The position numbers were made by a program, and so were the translations under genes. A stretch of 64,000 nucleotides of DNA, taken from positions 12,899 to 76,898 of the forward strand of contig CAZFLD010000013.1 in the NCBI GenBank assembly GCA_964519835.1, given 5' to 3'. Below, piece after piece: positions 17,182-25,185 of this stretch. The notes beneath the pieces were generated by a model. It saw only the letters and a program-made list of their open reading frames with translations. It did no database searches and was not told the DNA's origin. Numbering within the stretch: the stretch's first letter is position 1; each line of letters starts with the position of its first letter. Source of the DNA: CAZFLD01 sp964519835. Its GTDB lineage: Bacteria; Spirochaetota; Spirochaetia; DSM-27196; CAZFLD01.

Positions 17182-18219
17182 ATGAAGTCAGGTCGAGCTC
17201 CTCGTTTTTTTGCCAGTGACAACAGCGCAGCCGTACATCCTACGATTATGGAGGCTCTTTCGAGCGTCAATACAGAGCACGAGCTCGCATACGGTGACGA
17301 CGACTACACCCGCGCCGCCTGCCGGGCCGTTACCAGCCTATTCGACGGTCGAGGCACCGTGTTTTTTGTGTACAACGGCACGGGGGCCAACGTCGCGTCA
17401 ATTGCGTCCGCAGCACGCCCGTACAACGCTGTGATCTGCACGGACGTTTCGCATATCGAGGTGGATGAGTGCGGTGCTGCCGAGCGATTCGCCGGCACCA
17501 AGCTTATGGCGCGACCCTCTGAGAACGGCAAGTTAACTCCTCACGCCGTGGAAGAGGTTACCGAGTACCTCGGCGTCGAGCACCACTCCCAACCCGGTAT
17601 TGTGTCTATCACGCAGGCGACGGAAGTCGGGACGGTTTACACGGCCGACGAAATCCGGGCCTTGTCGGCGGTTTGCCGACGCTACGGCATGTACCTCCAC
17701 ATGGACGGCGCTCGCATAGCAAATGCAGTTGTGGCGTCGGATGCGGACCTGTGCGCAATGACCGTAGATGCCGGAGTCGACCTGCTGTCTTTTGGAGCCA
17801 CCAAAAACGGCATCATGTTTGGAGAGGCGGTGGTGATCTTCCAAGACGAGTTGGCCAAGGACTTTGCCTATATTCGAAAGCAGAGTACCCAGCTCGCTTC
17901 CAAAATGCGGTACATCGCTGCGCAGTTCGAACAGTGGCTTGCCGACGATCTTTGGCTCGACCTGGCACGCCGAGCAAATGCGCGGGCGCAGCGCCTGGCG
18001 ACGGGTTTGCGTGCCTTGGGTATCGAGCCCGCCTATCCGGTACAGGCGAACGGTGTGTTTGTGCCGCTCGATCCGCGGGTCGCCGACCCGCTGCGCCGGC
18101 GCTTTCCGTTCTACGACTGGGAACCGGCTCGAAACATCGTTCGCTTTATGTGCTCGTATGACCTCGAAGAGTCGGACGTGGATCAATTCTTGTTGGAACT
18201 CAAGCAGATCTTGTCGTGA
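17182..18219 (+). CDS. low-specificity threonine aldolase
   Basis: A 345-residue PLP enzyme of the beta-eliminating-lyase/threonine aldolase family (fold type I), which cleaves L-threonine or allo-threonine to glycine and acetaldehyde. FFASDNSAAVHP and ELAYGDDDYT are the N-terminal signatures; LHMDGARIANA supplies the PLP-pyridine Asp; Lys in SFGATKNG is the Schiff-base residue. ATG 17182 has GGAG upstream. Its stop overlaps the start of the next, unrelated signalling gene by GTGA, implying translational coupling. Confidence 0.93.
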   Translation: MKSGRAPRFFASDNSAAVHPTIMEALSSVNTEHELAYGDDDYTRAACRAVTSLFDGRGTVFFVYNGTGANVASIASAARPYNAVICTDVSHIEVDECGAAERFAGTKLMARPSENGKLTPHAVEEVTEYLGVEHHSQPGIVSITQATEVGTVYTADEIRALSAVCRRYGMYLHMDGARIANAVVASDADLCAMTVDAGVDLLSFGATKNGIMFGEAVVIFQDELAKDFAYIRKQSTQLASKMRYIAAQFEQWLADDLWLDLARRANARAQRLATGLRALGIEPAYPVQANGVFVPLDPRVADPLRRRFPFYDWEPARNIVRFMCSYDLEESDVDQFLLELKQILS

Positions 18220-20270
18220 TACTTTTTGCGTTTTCTACTCGAGAACACAGGCTTACGAGCCGCTGGACGCAAACATACACAAACGACGGCACGGTGTTCG
18301 CCGGTTCCGCCGCGGAATTACGGGAGCTCGCCACCCGAGATGATCCGGACGTTGTTGTCCTCGAACCCGCGTTTTTTTCGACCGACGTCGAGCTCAGCCT
18401 TGTAGAAACACGGCCACCGAGCGCCGTCGGACCGATGATCGTGGCCGCGCTTCCCGACGCTTATTCCACGGAAGCAGAGCCAAGGGCCTTGGATCTCCTG
18501 TCTCGCGGCGTTCACGTGCTGGTTGATTGCTCGGATTCCGCTCTCGATAGCTCGGTACGGGTGATCAAAAGTGTGCACGAGCAGCACGTTCGCCTTCGGC
18601 GGTCAGTCGGCGTGTTTTCGGAAGCCTCCCACGAGATCGGCGCGGTGCCCTTCGAGATCGACGGCGAGGGCAGGTTTGTCTTTGTGGGGGATACAATTGC
18701 GGCGCTTGGCCTTTGTCCGCAGGAGCTTGTAGGGGTCCATTTCTCACGGATTCTTCCCGCCACCGAACACCCCTTTCTTGACCGCGATCGTGTCCTCTCG
18801 CGTTTTAAAGGCAACGCCACAGGCCGCCTGAGCGCGCCGCAGCTCTTCAACGAGCGACGAAGCGGTCTTCGGCATACACAAACGGCACCGGTGCGCCTGG
18901 GCGTCGAGGGTCCGATTACCGCCTGGGTGAGCTCGTGGGGCGTAGCCGACGGTCGGGGAGGTGGTTCCCGGGGCATAATCTGGACGCGACACCCCGGGTC
19001 ACGGGGCGGCGACTACCCGATATCGCCGGAACCGCTGAGCGCGGCGGCCCTCATCGAAAACCTCGCCGCTTACTACAGCGCCGAAACGGCCGCCGGTTGT
19101 TTGTCCTTCGACACGGCGGGTGTCGATCCGACGGTAACCATAGCGGTGGATCCGGCGGCAACCGTAGCCGTAGATCCGGTGCGCCTGGTGCAGGGCCTCC
19201 GAGATCTGTTGTACGCCACGGCAATCCACAACGTGCCCTGCGTTGTGACGCCGGAGATCCGTGCCGACGGAGACATTAGACTAATGGTGATCGGCACCAA
19301 AGCCTGTACGCCGGTACCGGGCAATGACCCCTGGTTGCTCGCGGCCGAGCGGAGTCTGTCGGAGATTGGATTCACATATCTCATGGAACCTGGGGCCGAC
19401 AAGAACGTCTGTGTCATACAACTGTCTCCTCACCTGTCGGCCGGGCACGCAACGGCCGCCGCACACCCCGAGGCCGTGATCCTTGTGGTGGACGACGAGG
19501 CAATTAGTCGGCAGGTCGGCGTCCGCGTCGCCGGGGCCCTGGGCTTCAAAACGATTACAGCCCCGGATGGAAAAGATGCGCTGGAGATTATGTCCGCCCG
19601 GTCCGTGAGCCTGGTGCTTATGGACGTGAATATGCCGGGCGTCGACGGGGTGGAAGCAACAAAGCGGCTCCGGGCCGGCGAGTGCTCCGCGACCCGTCGC
19701 GACGTCCCGGTCGTGGCCGTAACGGCCTGTGCCGATTCCCTCCACCGTGAAGAGTTTCTGAGCATCGGGTTCGATGAACACGTATCTAAACCGGTCGACA
19801 TCGCGGCGCTCGCCGGAATCGTGCGTCGTCTTGTGCCGAACCTACTCCGTCGTCCGGGTCGCGGTGCAGACCCTGCGCAGACCAAGACCGGTTTCTCCCT
19901 CGCGCACATGTTTGATCGCTACCAGGACTCGACGGACATCCTGTTGCAGGTTCTCGAGCTCTTCGCCGTCGAGACCCCGGACCGGCTTATGCAAATCAAA
20001 CAAGCGGCCGAGCCGGTTGACTTTCGCGTCGTAGGAACTCTCGCGCACAAGCTTGCCAATACCACCGGCACCTTGGGCGGTCAAGAGGCCATGGAAACGG
20101 CAAGAAAGCTCGAAACCGCCGCCCGCGCGGAGGACAAAACGGAGACACAACAACTGCTGGAAACGCTTGTGCCGTTGGTGGAAGAAATGGTTGCCGTGGT
20201 GAGCGCCGCCCTCACCTCGGCCGAGAGCTCTACATCTTTTCGGGGGGACGCCGTTCCGGGATCTGGCTAA
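18216..20270 (+). CDS. PAS / receiver / Hpt signalling protein with no recognisable kinase core
   Basis: A 684-residue cytosolic protein starting at GTG 18216, four bases into the overlap with the aldolase stop. In order: an N-terminal receiver-like region lacking the acidic pocket (1-120), a PAS-like region (~140-215), a poorly conserved block (~265-405) where a histidine-kinase catalytic domain would be expected but no His box, N box or G box is visible, a canonical receiver domain (VVDDE near 426, phospho-acceptor Asp470 in MDVNMPG, Lys in SKPVD) and a C-terminal Hpt domain with His611 in LAHKLANTTGTLG. It should act as a phosphorelay intermediate needing an external kinase. The 3' end overlaps the converging ferredoxin:thioredoxin-reductase-like gene by 41 bases. 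Confidence 0.8.
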   Translation: MILFAFSTREHRLTSRWTQTYTNDGTVFAGSAAELRELATRDDPDVVVLEPAFFSTDVELSLVETRPPSAVGPMIVAALPDAYSTEAEPRALDLLSRGVHVLVDCSDSALDSSVRVIKSVHEQHVRLRRSVGVFSEASHEIGAVPFEIDGEGRFVFVGDTIAALGLCPQELVGVHFSRILPATEHPFLDRDRVLSRFKGNATGRLSAPQLFNERRSGLRHTQTAPVRLGVEGPITAWVSSWGVADGRGGGSRGIIWTRHPGSRGGDYPISPEPLSAAALIENLAAYYSAETAAGCLSFDTAGVDPTVTIAVDPAATVAVDPVRLVQGLRDLLYATAIHNVPCVVTPEIRADGDIRLMVIGTKACTPVPGNDPWLLAAERSLSEIGFTYLMEPGADKNVCVIQLSPHLSAGHATAAAHPEAVILVVDDEAISRQVGVRVAGALGFKTITAPDGKDALEIMSARSVSLVLMDVNMPGVDGVEATKRLRAGECSATRRDVPVVAVTACADSLHREEFLSIGFDEHVSKPVDIAALAGIVRRLVPNLLRRPGRGADPAQTKTGFSLAHMFDRYQDSTDILLQVLELFAVETPDRLMQIKQAAEPVDFRVVGTLAHKLANTTGTLGGQEAMETARKLETAARAEDKTETQQLLETLVPLVEEMVAVVSAALTSAESSTSFRGDAVPGSG

Positions 20271-20562
20271 CCTGTTTTCCCTCTTCCGCGAATTCTTTGG
20301 TCAAAAACAAGCCGCAGTAGCAGTAACCGTATTCTTTTTGATCTGGGACGCAGTACGTGCATGGGCAGATGATGTCTCGATCTTCCGTCCGATCGCCGGA
20401 ACCATCCCGGCAGGGGCACAAGTAGTAGCCGTACCGTTCGTAATTTGTGGCAAGGCCCTCAATGATCGAGTCTAGAAACTCGCGGTCGGGGTTGAGCTCC
20501 CAACTCCGCAGCTTAGCAACCTTTTTAACAAATTCCGTGGCCTTCTTGAAGTTCTCGCTCAC
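20230..20562 (-). CDS. ferredoxin:thioredoxin reductase catalytic-subunit family protein
   Basis: A 110-residue protein with the FTR catalytic-chain cysteine pattern: CPC (49/51), CPC (66/68) plus Cys71, and CYCGLF (81/83). In the known enzyme these hold a 4Fe-4S cluster beside a redox disulfide and reduce thioredoxin with electrons from ferredoxin. The start is taken as GTG 20562, which overlaps the glutaredoxin stop as GTGA; an upstream GTG at 20586 would add eight residues. It is co-translated with a glutaredoxin-like partner, so the pair probably forms a ferredoxin-driven thiol-reducing system. No variable-chain partner gene is seen. Confidence 0.9.
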   Translation of the reverse strand: MSENFKKATEFVKKVAKLRSWELNPDREFLDSIIEGLATNYERYGYYLCPCRDGSGDRTEDRDIICPCTYCVPDQKEYGYCYCGLFLTKEFAEEGKQVSQIPERRPPEKM

Positions 20563-20867
20563 AAAAGCCCCAGAGTATTCTGCCACTTATTCTCGTTGAA
20601 TCCCGACTCGGCCTTGTCGCCGTACACGAGCACTGGGAACACCGGCAGGTTCTTGTGGCGGTTCTTGAGCTCGGCCTTGACCGACCGCTTTGTGTCGAGA
20701 CCGAGCTGATCCAGGTGGACCCAGCGAAACTCGACGTTGTGCTTCTTTACGTACTCGATTGCCTTTTTGCAAAACGCGCATGTGGAGAGGGCGTAGATCG
20801 TGATGGGCTTGTCGGGCTTGTTGCCGGGTTCTTTGTTGTAGTCTATTTGCTCAAGTATGTCGGACAT
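20559..20867 (-). CDS. glutaredoxin-family protein, partner of FTR-like reductase
   Basis: A 102-residue thioredoxin-fold protein. The redox motif CAFC (Cys30, Cys33) follows TIYALST, and PVFPVLV carries the cis-proline. AAGGAG precedes the ATG. It is the likely disulfide substrate reduced by the FTR-like protein encoded downstream with a 4-base overlap. The extended N terminus (20 residues rich in Asp, Glu, Lys) is not typical of NrdH or classic glutaredoxins. The target proteins are unknown. Confidence 0.9.
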   Translation of the reverse strand: MSDILEQIDYNKEPGNKPDKPITIYALSTCAFCKKAIEYVKKHNVEFRWVHLDQLGLDTKRSVKAELKNRHKNLPVFPVLVYGDKAESGFNENKWQNTLGLL

Positions 20868-20976
20868 GGTCGCTCCTTCTAGGTAGCGTGAATTTACGCA
20901 GCCTGACCGGGGATTTCAAGCCGGCTGAAGCGGCGGGCGCCGCCACGGGGGGTGGTCCGGCGTCGCCTCCGTTGCC

Positions 20977-21783
20977 TCAGGTTTCCGCGGCGCCGCCGTC
21001 GAGCGACTCCAACCGAGCCTGTACCTCTTCGAGGCGACGGTTCAAGCCGGCGATGGTGCTTTCGAGGCGCCTTTTTTCCTTCGTAAGCCGTGCTACCGGA
21101 TCGTCCTGACCGGGAGGGGTGCGCAGGGCCGCCTTGACGGTATCAGGGCTCTCGCCCGCGAGGAGGGCCTGCTCGGCCCGTTCCCGGTCGGTGGGCTTCC
21201 TAAAGCCTACCACGGTTTTCATTCCCTCGTAGCCGAGCTTGTCCGGCAGGTCGAGGCTGTGAAACTGCATAAGCGACTTTGCCACGGACATGTCCATCGA
21301 CAGCGTTCGCTCTACAAAATCCTCGAACCGCGCGTTGCACCGCCGGCAGATTTCCTGCGCTTCGAATAACGCCCGCCCAAAGGCCTTCATCAACGCACCG
21401 TTGGGCTCGAGAAACCGGCTTCGAATTCGCTCCGCCGCCCCCTGAAGCTCAGGGTTCTCGAGCGCCGCACTGGTGTAGACGCCGGTCTCCTCCGCCTTGC
21501 GAAGCAGGCCGTGCAGGATGCTACGAAACTCGATGGTGTGGGACCTCGACGTGACCGGGACCGGCGAGCGTGTGAAGTGCAGGTGGTGGGCAAACTCGTG
21601 AATAGCCGTGTAAATGAGCTGCTCGTCCGAGTCGAAGTTTCGATTGTGGAGGATGATTTCCCGTGTGTCGGGTTTATACAGGCCGTTGACCTTTTTGCTG
21701 GTCTTGCCCGAGAAGACGAGGGTGAAGTCCTCGGCCCCGTTATCCAAATCCGACAGAATCGCCTTAACCTGATCTTGATTCAC
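20977..21783 (-). CDS. HExxH putative zinc metallopeptidase with C-terminal coiled coil
   Basis: A 268-residue protein without signal peptide or membrane segment. HEFAHHLHF (His62, Glu63, His66) is a gluzincin-like zinc-site motif in the context TAIHEFAHHL, followed by about 120 residues of uncharacterised helical sequence with a single CRRC pair and a C-terminal coiled coil (residues ~225-268). The start GTG 21783 is chosen because AAAGGAG precedes it and a promoter (TTGGCG, 16 bases, TATACT) lies just upstream; longer reading would place the promoter inside the gene. I do not recognise the family beyond the zinc motif, and no substrate can be named. Confidence 0.65.
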   Translation of the reverse strand: MNQDQVKAILSDLDNGAEDFTLVFSGKTSKKVNGLYKPDTREIILHNRNFDSDEQLIYTAIHEFAHHLHFTRSPVPVTSRSHTIEFRSILHGLLRKAEETGVYTSAALENPELQGAAERIRSRFLEPNGALMKAFGRALFEAQEICRRCNARFEDFVERTLSMDMSVAKSLMQFHSLDLPDKLGYEGMKTVVGFRKPTDRERAEQALLAGESPDTVKAALRTPPGQDDPVARLTKEKRRLESTIAGLNRRLEEVQARLESLDGGAAET

Positions 21784-21817
21784 GTCGCAAAACTCCTTTA
21801 TCGCGTATTCGACGATT

Positions 21818-21845
21818 AGTATAGACGTTGAGCACATTACGCCAA
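21818..21845 (-). promoter_or_regulatory. sigma-70 promoter of the HExxH protein gene
   Basis: Minus strand TTGGCG (21845-21840), 16-base spacer, TATACT (21823-21818). The leader is about 30 bases with AAAGGAG before GTG 21783. Confidence 0.6.
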
Positions 21846-22064
21846 GGAGAGTTCGAGGCCGACTTCCCCCAAAGGATGTGCTGCCCGTTTCCGGCATGTG
21901 GTGGGTCTAAGCGTGCCCGCATTCAAGGACTGAACACTCCGATTTTTGGTATCTTGTTTGAAAATGCGGTGCAAAACGAACGCGAGCAGATTGCCGATCT
22001 TGCCTGCGAGCACACATTTGACGGTCCGCAGAATCTGGTGGACGCCTTTTGTCTTCTGAAAGGA

Positions 22065-22079
22065 TACAATAAGGGTATG
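22065..22079 (+). promoter_or_regulatory. -10-like element six bases before the xpaC-like start codon
   Basis: TACAAT is followed by AAGGGT and then the ATG at 22077. If it is a true -10, the transcript begins at the start codon. No -35 consensus is visible at 17 bases. Confidence 0.4.
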
Positions 22080-22745
22080 AGTGATTCCGAACAAAAATCA
22101 AAGCCGATCTTTATGCTCCTTGGAGGAACGGTACTCGGCGTTGTTGGATTTGTGGTGGTGCACTTCGTGCTCAGGGCGGAGCTGGTCATAGGCCTTCTTG
22201 CCGGCGCCGGCGCGTTTGCCGCCGGGCTTTTAGTGTTTCGCGGCAAATCAAAGTCCAAATCCATGACCGTTGAACTACCGCACGGGGTTACGCAAGAGGC
22301 CCTTGATCAGGCCCTTGTTACCGGTAAACATAAGCTCAATCTGCTAAAAGGCTACGCCTACAAGATCAGCGACATCAACGTGCGCAAAGAAGCGGACGAT
22401 ATCGGCGCCATCACGGACAGAATCCTCCAAGATATCCGCCAGGATCCCAAGGACTTGCGCCGGGCTCGGCAGTTTCTCAATTACTATCTGGATGCTACGG
22501 TCAAAATCCTCAGGCGCTATGTTGACATTTCGAGTCGAGGGCTTTCTGGTGGTGAGATCGATGTAACGCTCAAAAAGGTTGAAAACAGCCTCTCCACGAT
22601 TCACAAGGCCTTCGAAAAGCAACTCGCCAAGCTTATGGAAGACGACGTGATGGACCTGGATACGGAAGTCGAAGTATTGGAGCGGACGATTCGTATGGAA
22701 GGGCTGGGAGACGACACAAGTACCGTAGGAGGCAAGAATGAGTGA
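22077..22745 (+). CDS. XpaC-like protein (5-bromo-4-chloroindolyl phosphate hydrolysis family)
   Basis: A 222-residue protein: two membrane segments near the N terminus (~12-32 and 37-54), then a cytoplasmic helical domain with the XpaC-type pattern DINVRKEADDIGAITDRIL. The family is nearly always encoded beside TelA, as here. Its biochemical role is unsettled in spite of the hydrolase name. It overlaps the telA-like gene by eight bases. ATG 22077 has AAGGG close upstream, and the preceding codons are not protein-like. Confidence 0.82.
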   Translation: MSDSEQKSKPIFMLLGGTVLGVVGFVVVHFVLRAELVIGLLAGAGAFAAGLLVFRGKSKSKSMTVELPHGVTQEALDQALVTGKHKLNLLKGYAYKISDINVRKEADDIGAITDRILQDIRQDPKDLRRARQFLNYYLDATVKILRRYVDISSRGLSGGEIDVTLKKVENSLSTIHKAFEKQLAKLMEDDVMDLDTEVEVLERTIRMEGLGDDTSTVGGKNE

Positions 22746-23823
22746 CTTGGTGCCACAAAACGAACAAAAAAAGGTCGTTGAGTTCTCGAGGCTCCCGGAG
22801 GACGCGCAAAACCGTGCCCGGGATATTGCGACCCAGATCAACGTTGAAGACTCAAACGCCGTTGTCCAGTACGGCGTGGGTGCCCAAGGCAATATCTCGA
22901 GCTTTGCGGACACCATCCTCAACGAAATCCGCAACAAAGACAGCGGCTACGTCGGCGAGGTGCTCAGTGGACTCGTCGAAAGGATCCGTGACGTAGACGT
23001 GGGGGGCCTCAGTGGCGATGCGGGCTTTTTGGGGAAGCTGTTCGGCGGAATAAAGCGCAGAATTCAGGCATTTATCGCGCGGTACGAGAAACTGTCTACC
23101 CAGATCGACCGAATTGTGAACGAGCTCGAGACCGCTCGTATGAATCTGCTCAGAGACATCACGCTTTTAGACAATCTCTATGAGAAAAACGCCGGATACC
23201 TGCAGGACCTCGACATTTACATCGCCGCCGGGCAGATCAAGGTGCAGGAGCTGCGTGAGGTGAAGCTGCCGGAGCTGCAGAAAAAAGCCGAGGAATCCAA
23301 CGATCCATTGGATGCTCAGCGTCTACAAGACTTCAACCAGCTCATCAACCGCTTCGAGAAAAAGCTCCACGATCTGCTTCTCTCCCGTATGATCTCGATT
23401 CAAACCTCACCGCAGATTCGCCTGGTCCAAAACAACAACCAAACGCTGGTCGAGAAGATTCAGAGTTCGATCATGAATACGATCCCTCTCTGGAAAAACC
23501 AGATTATTATCGCCATAAGCCTGTTTCGGCAGAAGAAGGCTCTGGAGATTCAGCGGGAAGTCTCCGACACCACAAACGAGCTCTTGGCCAAAAACTCCGC
23601 CATGCTCAAGGAGACCTCCCTGGGTGTGGCGAGAGAGTCTGAGCGCGGCATCGTGGAGATCGAAACGCTAAAAAAGGTCAACGACGACCTGATTTCCACC
23701 ATCGAAGAGACCTTGCGAATTCAAGACGAAGGTCGACAGAAGCGAGCAGCCGCCGAGCAGGAGCTTGTAAAGCTCGAGGGTGAGCTCAAGACCAGGCTCA
23801 AGCACGTGAACACCGCCTCGTAG
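22738..23823 (+). CDS. TelA-family toxic-anion resistance protein
   Basis: A 361-residue cytosolic helical protein matching the TelA/KlaA family: RYEKLSTQIDRIVNELETA in the middle, SPQIRLVQNNNQTLVEKIQSSI and the TIPLWKNQIIIAISLFRQKKAL region. Family members are associated with tellurite, phage or cell-wall antibiotic stress. AGGAGG precedes its ATG and it overlaps the XpaC-like gene, forming the usual pair. An MFS exporter and a histidine kinase follow in the same direction with almost no gap. Confidence 0.92.
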   Translation: MSDLVPQNEQKKVVEFSRLPEDAQNRARDIATQINVEDSNAVVQYGVGAQGNISSFADTILNEIRNKDSGYVGEVLSGLVERIRDVDVGGLSGDAGFLGKLFGGIKRRIQAFIARYEKLSTQIDRIVNELETARMNLLRDITLLDNLYEKNAGYLQDLDIYIAAGQIKVQELREVKLPELQKKAEESNDPLDAQRLQDFNQLINRFEKKLHDLLLSRMISIQTSPQIRLVQNNNQTLVEKIQSSIMNTIPLWKNQIIIAISLFRQKKALEIQREVSDTTNELLAKNSAMLKETSLGVARESERGIVEIETLKKVNDDLISTIEETLRIQDEGRQKRAAAEQELVKLEGELKTRLKHVNTAS

Positions 23824-23841
23824 ACCTGCCGTCCACAGCTT

Positions 23842-25185
23842 GTGTCCGACTGGAAACGAAACCTCGCCATTGCGTGGATAACCCAAGTCCTGTCTTTGAC
23901 GGGGTTTGGCTTTGTTATTCCGTTTCTCCCGTACTATATCCAAGAGCTTGGAACGACCGATCCTGAGGCGATCCGTTTCTGGACGGGTGCCGTCTCGGCG
24001 GCCCCGGCCCTGACCATGGCGGTGATGGCGCCCATTTGGGGGCTGATCGCCGACCGCATCGGCAAAAAGATCATGTTGCTCCGTGCCATGCTTGTAGGGG
24101 CGATTATCATGGTGTTGGTGTCGATGGTTCAAACCGTCGAGGCCGTGTTTGTTTTGCGGCTTCTGCAGGGGCTTTTTACCGGAACAATGACGGCGTCCGC
24201 CGCCCTTGTTGCCACCGGAACACCGACTGATCGCCAGTCGTCCGCGCTTGGATTTCTCGCGGCATCCAACTTCGTGGGGATTTCGCTTGGCCCCTTTCTT
24301 GGAGGCGTTGCGGCGGAGGTGTTTGGTTACCGGTCGAGCTTTTTGTTCGGCGCGGTCAGCCTGGGCGTCGGTTTTTTCCTGGTGCTCTTTTTGATCAAGG
24401 ACCCGGCGGTCACCGACGGCGACGCCCGTCGCGACAGACGAGGCGAAGCCGTCGCGGGTGAGGGTGCCGCCGCGCGCGGCGATGCCGCCGTAGATGGGGG
24501 CGCCGCAGGACTTGCCGGCGACGCCCCGTCCGGCAGACGGACCAACCCTGGCGCGCCGGGGCCTCCCGCGGTAACACCATCGGCGACCGGCGGATGGCGC
24601 GAGCGTTTGCGCGCCGTCGCCCTGGGGCCGATTCTCGGGATTCTGGTTCTGGTGCTTATGGTGCGCTTCAGTCGGGTTATCGCCATTCCGTTCTTGCCGC
24701 TATTTGTACAGGAACTACGCGGAACGCTCGAAGGAGCGCCGACAATCGTCGGCTCGCTGTCGGCCGGAAGGGGTCTTGCTACGGCATTTGCGAGTGTTGT
24801 GTTGGGACGACTCGGAGACAAGCACGACAGGAATAAGCTGCTCCCGCTCTTTTTGGCGCTTGCAGCTGCGGCTGCGGTCCCCCTATTCTTTACGCGGTCG
24901 CTAACCTCGCTTATAGTCTTGCTGGTGGTCGGTGCGTTCTTCCTGGGCGGCGTAGAGCCGTTGCTCCAGTCGTCCCTGAGCGCGATGGTGCCGCCGAACC
25001 GCCGGGGACTGGTTTTTGGTGTTATCACCACAGTCGGCAACCTGGGCTGGTTTGTGGCACCCCTTGTAGGCAGCGCCGTTGCGATTCGCTTTGAGGTGCG
25101 GCACGTGTTTGCTACGATGGCCATGGCCATTGCTCTAACGGTTATTCCAGCCATGCTTGTGAGAAGGAGATATGGACGAGCATAA
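23842..25185 (+). CDS. MFS transporter, drug-efflux type
   Basis: A 447-residue transporter with 12 predicted segments. The first half has the MFS signature region GLIADRIGKKIMLL and the second half GRLGDKHDRNKLL in the corresponding loop. Between segments 6 and 7 there is a 60-residue low-complexity insertion (residues ~191-250, rich in Ala, Gly, Arg, Pro) much longer than the usual cytoplasmic loop. GTG 23842 is the start, 18 bases after telA; the 3' end overlaps the kinase gene by 14 bases. The substrate is unknown; a drug or small-metabolite exporter fits best. Confidence 0.88.
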   Translation: MSDWKRNLAIAWITQVLSLTGFGFVIPFLPYYIQELGTTDPEAIRFWTGAVSAAPALTMAVMAPIWGLIADRIGKKIMLLRAMLVGAIIMVLVSMVQTVEAVFVLRLLQGLFTGTMTASAALVATGTPTDRQSSALGFLAASNFVGISLGPFLGGVAAEVFGYRSSFLFGAVSLGVGFFLVLFLIKDPAVTDGDARRDRRGEAVAGEGAAARGDAAVDGGAAGLAGDAPSGRRTNPGAPGPPAVTPSATGGWRERLRAVALGPILGILVLVLMVRFSRVIAIPFLPLFVQELRGTLEGAPTIVGSLSAGRGLATAFASVVLGRLGDKHDRNKLLPLFLALAAAAAVPLFFTRSLTSLIVLLVVGAFFLGGVEPLLQSSLSAMVPPNRRGLVFGVITTVGNLGWFVAPLVGSAVAIRFEVRHVFATMAMAIALTVIPAMLVRRRYGRA

